From the NCBI RefSeq assembly GCF_002775205.1, contig NC_036443.1, forward strand, positions 10,159,698-10,223,697: a stretch of 64,000 bases of DNA, written 5' to 3'. The notes below the pieces were generated by a model. The model made no database searches. It saw nothing but the letters and a program-made list of their open reading frames with translations, and was not told where the DNA came from. The DNA comes from Xiphophorus maculatus (lineage: Eukaryota > Chordata > Actinopteri > Cyprinodontiformes > Poeciliidae). A program made the position numbers and the translations under genes. This document shows, piece by piece, positions 60,336-64,000 of the stretch (positions are counted from its first letter, which is position 1; each line of letters starts with the position of its first letter).

Positions 60336-62345
60336 ACAGGAAGTTAAAAGAAACCAACACATTTTCATGAAATCTTTATTCTTTGGCTGCTCTGACAACT
60401 AAAATGACATTTTCTGTCGCAGCAATTTCAAACTGCAGCCGCGCATCACGTACCACGAAAGATAAATGCTAAATCTGTGTATCTGTGTATGCGTGTGCGC
60501 TCGTGCGTGTGCACTGCTGGCTGCTGTGTGCGAGGAGGGAGAGATGAAAGGCCCCTTTGTAGCAGGGAGGTCAGCACTGTTGACCAGTAGATGTGTGAGT
60601 AGAGCCCCAGCTCAGCTTTCCCACAGTCTGTCCTTCCACTCGCAGCCAAAGACCCTCCGTCAACAATCGAAGTGTGCCACGGCTGAACAAGCAGGAGTTT
60701 TATTGTCGCAGCGCATAAAGGCCAAAGCTAAAGGCGCTCTGGAGTTCACAAGTCTTATTCGCGTTTGGTTCTGATTTTAAAACAGAGGAAGTTAAAAGAA
60801 AAAAAAAAAGCAGTATGATTTTATTTTTAACTTTTGCTGTTCAATGCTAAAAAAACATAATCCTATAAACATATGCAAAGGGGACATTTGTAATAAAAAA
60901 TAAAGACTCTAAAGATGTTTTTCTTTTCCAGCTACAACTTTTGGCACCGGCGCTGTCAGGCAACCATGAATGAAATGTGTTTTGCTTACAAATTTCATTT
61001 AACTAACATTGCAGCAGATTATTCCACAGCAACAATCAACGAGTGAGTGATTGTAATCTTTCTCCTAATAGCTTCCCACTGGATGACACTGATGGATCAA
61101 GCTCTGCCATTATTATTCCCTGGATGCCTGTCAGGAGATGCGCCCTGGATTCCCCTGAGTGGCTGCTGAGGGTGAGATAAGCAGCAGCTCCTGATGAGAG
61201 GCAGGCAGCACATCGGTGCAACGCTGACTCATTTATTGGGGACGGTTTTATCTCTACTGGTCACCTTGAGATCGCCTCACCTCTCTTTAGTGATGGGAGT
61301 CCTGGTGATTCACGCCAAAGCTGTTGCTGCAACACGTGGCTTTGTCATGCTGATATTACTCCATGAACAAGAAGCAGCTCTTCCAGAGACATGAAAGAGG
61401 ACGTCAGTGCACTCCTCTGTCCACAGCGACGGGATGTCAGAATAAAGACGACATCAGAGTGTTAGAGATTATATCTTTAGATTCGGACACTGCAAATGTG
61501 TGTTTGTCATTGACCAGAAGAGTTATTTTATTTGTCTCAGTCTCATTATAGAGGCTCTAATATCTAAAACATTTCCTTGAAATATGTTGAAATCTCAGAC
61601 TGAAAGTGAAGGAATATTGGTTTTGTGTTGATTTCGTCCTGTGTTTTTAACAAAGCAAAATTAGACTCAGTGATAAAACCATTTTTTTGTTTGTTTTTTG
61701 GTAAGCAAATTCTTATCTAAATGACTTTATGTTTCAAAGAATTCACAATGCCATGCTAGCTAGCTAGCAAGATTCAGATGACAGTAGGAAGAGAAATAGG
61801 CCCACAGCATCACAGGTCCTCCATCATGCTTAACAGTGGGAAAAACGCCATTGTGCTGCAGTTCTGCAACCTTAAGCTCTGGAGATTTTTCTTTTACCAC
61901 CCATAGCAACCTGCTCACTGTGTGTGGCTGCAAGGTAAGTCTGGTTTCTGTGGCAACTTAATCTTTAATCCTATATCCTCATAAAAAATAATAATAATCC
62001 TTTTCCTTTGGGTGATTTTCTGGTTTCCTCTAATGAGTTTTAGTTTTATAGAGCTAAAATAACAGCACTCATGTTTTCAAAGATTAAAGCTAGGAAATAT
62101 AAACTCAGTTACAATTGAAAGTTTGTGCAATTAAACATAACCTGGTTTTCAAGAAGAATTTGGTTCCTCTCATGCAATATATACTGGATTGTCATCACTG
62201 TAGTATAAAAGCTGCCTGTTGCTAATCTAGTCACCTGAGGTGGAAGTCATTTTAAATAGCTTATCCTTTGTAGGGACACCAAATAGTTAGCATTGAAGCC
62301 TAAAATCTATTTTTCAACATCACAACATCAAGAGTGATTGCATCT
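60336..62345. other. Intergenic region between tas1r1 and the Hes gene, no gene seen
   Basis: No protein-like frame. Around 61,040-61,400 is a GC-richer, low-repeat block without coding signs. At about 61,795-61,925 is a fragment of an interspersed repeat (CACAGCATCACAGGTCC, CCATCATGCTTAACAGTGG). A CA/GT-rich stretch lies at about 60,475-60,515. The spacer could carry regulatory elements for the Hes gene, but nothing here proves it. Confidence 0.5.
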
Positions 62346-62349
62346 TTTT

Positions 62350-62355
62350 TTTATT
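62350..62355 (-). terminator. Candidate polyadenylation signal of the Hes gene
   Basis: AATAAA on the minus strand (context AATTAATAAAAA), about 475 bases past the stop codon. The length fits a short Hes-type 3' UTR. Chosen as the first canonical hexamer downstream. Confidence 0.4.
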
Positions 62356-62829
62356 AATTGTCACACCAGCTTGAGAAATTAAAAAACAAAAAGGTCAAAA
62401 CCTTGAAAGAAAAGTATTAACATCAACATCCAACCAGACAATATCAGTACATACATGCACTTGTGGGCTAATAACTAAAATTTGGCATAGAAAGTTCAAA
62501 ACAGAAGAGAAATATTCTCAAAAAAAGGCTGTCAGTAACACACAGTGAGGCAGAAACATATACTGTTACATAAAGCAGACCCAAGATAAACTCCACCGGA
62601 GTAAAAAACAATCACATCACAAAAACACAACTATGTCACTCAAAATGAATCCTCAGTTTTTAACACGAAGAAAGACAAATCAGGCAACAAGAGGGAAAGC
62701 ACATTGCGTTTACTTGTCCATCAATGTGATGAGACAATAAATGAACCCACGCTGAAAGAGCAGGATGGAAATAAATTTCCTACATAGTGAGGGAGAGATC
62801 GGCTCCCCTCAGGTCTCAAGGAAGTCTCT

Positions 62830-62853
62830 CTACCACGGCCTCCACACCGGGCC

Positions 62854-62894
<41 letters not shown>

Positions 62895-63354
62895 CCGGCT
62901 GCGAGTCGGGTCTGAGCGGGGAGCAGCTGCTGGCTCTCTGTGTCTGATGGAGCGTCTGCTCTGGCTGCCGGAGGACCTGCTGAGGTCCGGCCGAGGCCTC
63001 CGTGGTTGAGCCGACGGACAGGAAGTGAACCGAGTCCCTCAGGCAGCGGGAGTAACTCTGACAGAGACCCGACTGCAGCTGCTGCCTCAGGAAGCTCACC
63101 GTCATCTCCAGGATGTCGGCCTTCTCCAGCTTGGAGTTGGGCTCCTGCTTGTGGAACTCCTTCTCCAGGATGACCTTGAGCTGCTCGATGCAGGTGTTGA
63201 TGCGGTCCCTGCGCATTTTCTCCACTATGGGTTTCCTTAGCTGTGAAGGAACAGGCAGACGGGTAAGAAACCTGCTTCAGACGGGGGTTTCTGCTTTCAG
63301 AATCACAAACAAAAACAGTTTTCTACTCACTTTTATGTTGTCTCTCTCAGACAT
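62830..63354 (-). CDS. Hes5/her-type bHLH-WRPW transcriptional repressor
   Basis: Nuclear repressor of the Hairy/E(spl) family, normally a Notch target that binds E/N-box DNA and recruits Groucho/TLE through its C-terminal WRPW. Two coding exons on the minus strand: 63331-63354 (MSERDNIK, donor GTGAGT) and 62830-63240 (acceptor TTCACAG), phase 0, 144 aa. The basic region KMRRDRIN lacks the Pro of KPRRARIN-type Hes1 but the invariant Pro appears just upstream in LRKPIVEK. The helix-loop-helix contains CIEQLKVILEKEF and SKLEKADILEMTVSFLR, an Orange-like segment has YSRCLRDSVHFL, and the protein ends VWRPW. Sequence is nearest to HES5 and zebrafish her4/her15/her2; which one is unresolved. A run of 12 serines (AGC x12) precedes the WRPW. 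The short first exon is fixed by the conserved donor and frame. Confidence 0.9.
62855..62893. repeat. (CTG)13 trinucleotide repeat inside the Hes coding sequence
   Basis: Thirteen CTG units on the plus strand, read as AGC on the minus strand, give a tract of twelve serines just before the RGPV-WRPW end. The tract is pure in codon, as expected from recent slippage. Confidence 0.95.
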
Positions 63355-63475
63355 CCTGAGGTGGTGGATAGAGGAGTAGCTGTTGGGGCAGGGGGACATG
63401 TCTGCAAGTGAGCTGAGGTGCTTCTCGCAGGGCAACACGCTTGGCTCTGATTTCTCTGGAGGAGCTTGCTCCCGG

Positions 63476-63482
63476 TTTTATA
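63476..63482 (-). promoter_or_regulatory. TATA box of the Hes gene
   Basis: TATAAAA on the minus strand (context GCAGTATAAAACCGG), about 125 bases upstream of the ATG, predicting a start near 63,450 and a 5' UTR of about 95 bases. Hes5-type genes typically have a TATA box at such a distance. Confidence 0.6.
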
Positions 63483-63529
63483 CTGCCTCATTAGCATAAC
63501 AAAGCCAAGCGGTTCAGGCCGGGCTGGGG

Positions 63530-63537
63530 TTCCCACA
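63530..63537 (-). promoter_or_regulatory. Su(H)/RBPJ-type site upstream of the Hes TATA box
   Basis: TGTGGGAA on the minus strand fits the YGTGRGAA consensus of the Notch effector RBPJ/Su(H). It lies about 50 bases upstream of the TATA box, the place where Hes1/Hes5 promoters carry such sites. A weaker relative, CTTGGGAA, lies near 63,622-63,629. Binding is inferred from motif and position. Confidence 0.55.
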
Positions 63538-63639
63538 CTCTGACCAGTGGGACTCCCAGCTCCACAATGGAGGACGCGTCAATAAATCAGAGAGAGAGAG
63601 CATATCTGTGCCTGGTGTGGTTCCCAAGATAAGCAACAG

Positions 63640-64000
63640 GTAATTAAAAGTGTATCAAGGGGTCATCTGAGAATTTATCAGGTTAGATGGAGATTTTTTT
63701 ATTTATTTTTTTGGAACACATTAAAAGAGATGATGATCACGCACATCCTTTGAATATTTCCTTTAGAGTCTGAACTGTTGGATGTAGATCATGTGTGTCT
63801 CTTTACCCCAAAAACTCTCAGTCTTCAGTTAGTTGTTATTCTGCAGGTCACAGAGGAAATCTGTTGTTGACCAGGCCTCTTGTTTTTCCTGCGGGTCTGC
63901 TGCAGACCCAGTGTCAAATTATAGTGTCCTCAGTTGGCAAGACGAGTGGGCTGGCCGTGTCCCCCAAAGGGCCCGTATGACTGAATGGCCCCAGATGTGT
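63640..64000. other. Upstream flank of the Hes gene, nothing further recognised
   Basis: No gene, tRNA or recognisable mobile element seen. The open frame at 63,795-63,980 has no family features. Confidence 0.45.

Noticed and set aside
60466-60774. 102-residue plus-strand open frame starting in a CA/GT-rich stretch
   Set aside because: The N-terminal part is translated microsatellite (Cys/Val/Ala repeats) and the remainder matches no family.
1-64000. A functional gene cluster or new multi-gene system
   Set aside because: The six genes belong to unrelated, well-known vertebrate families with independent promoters and intron structures; nothing in spacing or orientation suggests joint function.

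Overview
The window is nuclear DNA from a teleost fish, most likely a percomorph. Genes are split by GT-AG introns, AT-rich introns and spacers carry teleost-type mobile-element fossils (Tc1/mariner-like, L2-type LINE, several MITE families), and two genes are of kinds expected in fish: a vertebrate actinoporin-like gene and a T1R taste receptor with fish-style ends. There are no bacterial operons and no CRISPR array. The species cannot be named from sequence alone.

Six protein-coding genes can be modelled at exon level. (1) 14,909-28,947 (+), with a probable 5' exon ending at 7,493: a large RhoGEF of the PLEKHG4/puratrophin-1 family, about 2,117 residues, with an N-terminal module shared with PLEKHG4B and ARHGEF40/Solo, a CRAL-TRIO-like region, spectrin-like helices and a DH-PH cassette. 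(2) 32,979-34,441 (-): a small actinoporin-like gene. (3) 36,566-42,413 (-): klhl10-like BTB-BACK-Kelch protein, 5 exons, 577 aa. (4) 45,539-50,899 (-): rprd1b (CREPT), 7 exons, 328 aa. (5) 53,649-58,744 (+): tas1r1, 6 exons, 834 aa. (6) 62,830-63,354 (-): a Hes5/her-type bHLH-WRPW repressor, 2 exons, 144 aa, with a TATA box and a Su(H)/RBPJ-type site upstream. For genes 2-6, and for gene 1 from its first recognised coding exon, the exon phases add up to an uninterrupted frame.

Layout: 1-7.1 kb is spacer with repeats; 7.1-30.8 kb is the RhoGEF transcription unit; 30.8-51.4 kb holds three minus-strand genes (actinoporin-like, klhl10, rprd1b); 53.6-58.7 kb is tas1r1; 58.8-62.3 kb is repeat-bearing spacer; 62.3-63.5 kb is the Hes gene. 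The genes are functionally unrelated (Rho signalling, membrane binding, spermatid ubiquitination, RNA polymerase II CTD binding, taste, Notch response), so this is an ordinary vertebrate gene neighbourhood and not a pathway cluster. The tas1r1-Hes neighbourhood recalls human 1p36.3, where TAS1R1 and several HES genes lie.

I found no convincing new biological system. The points most worth a second look are the actinoporin-like protein whose supported start lacks the usual pore-forming N-terminal helix, a (TC)30 microsatellite that forms the polypyrimidine tract of the tas1r1 7TM exon, the RhoGEF start codon that appears to sit on a splice junction, an in-frame DH-domain insertion, and a large palindromic microsatellite block in a klhl10 intron.
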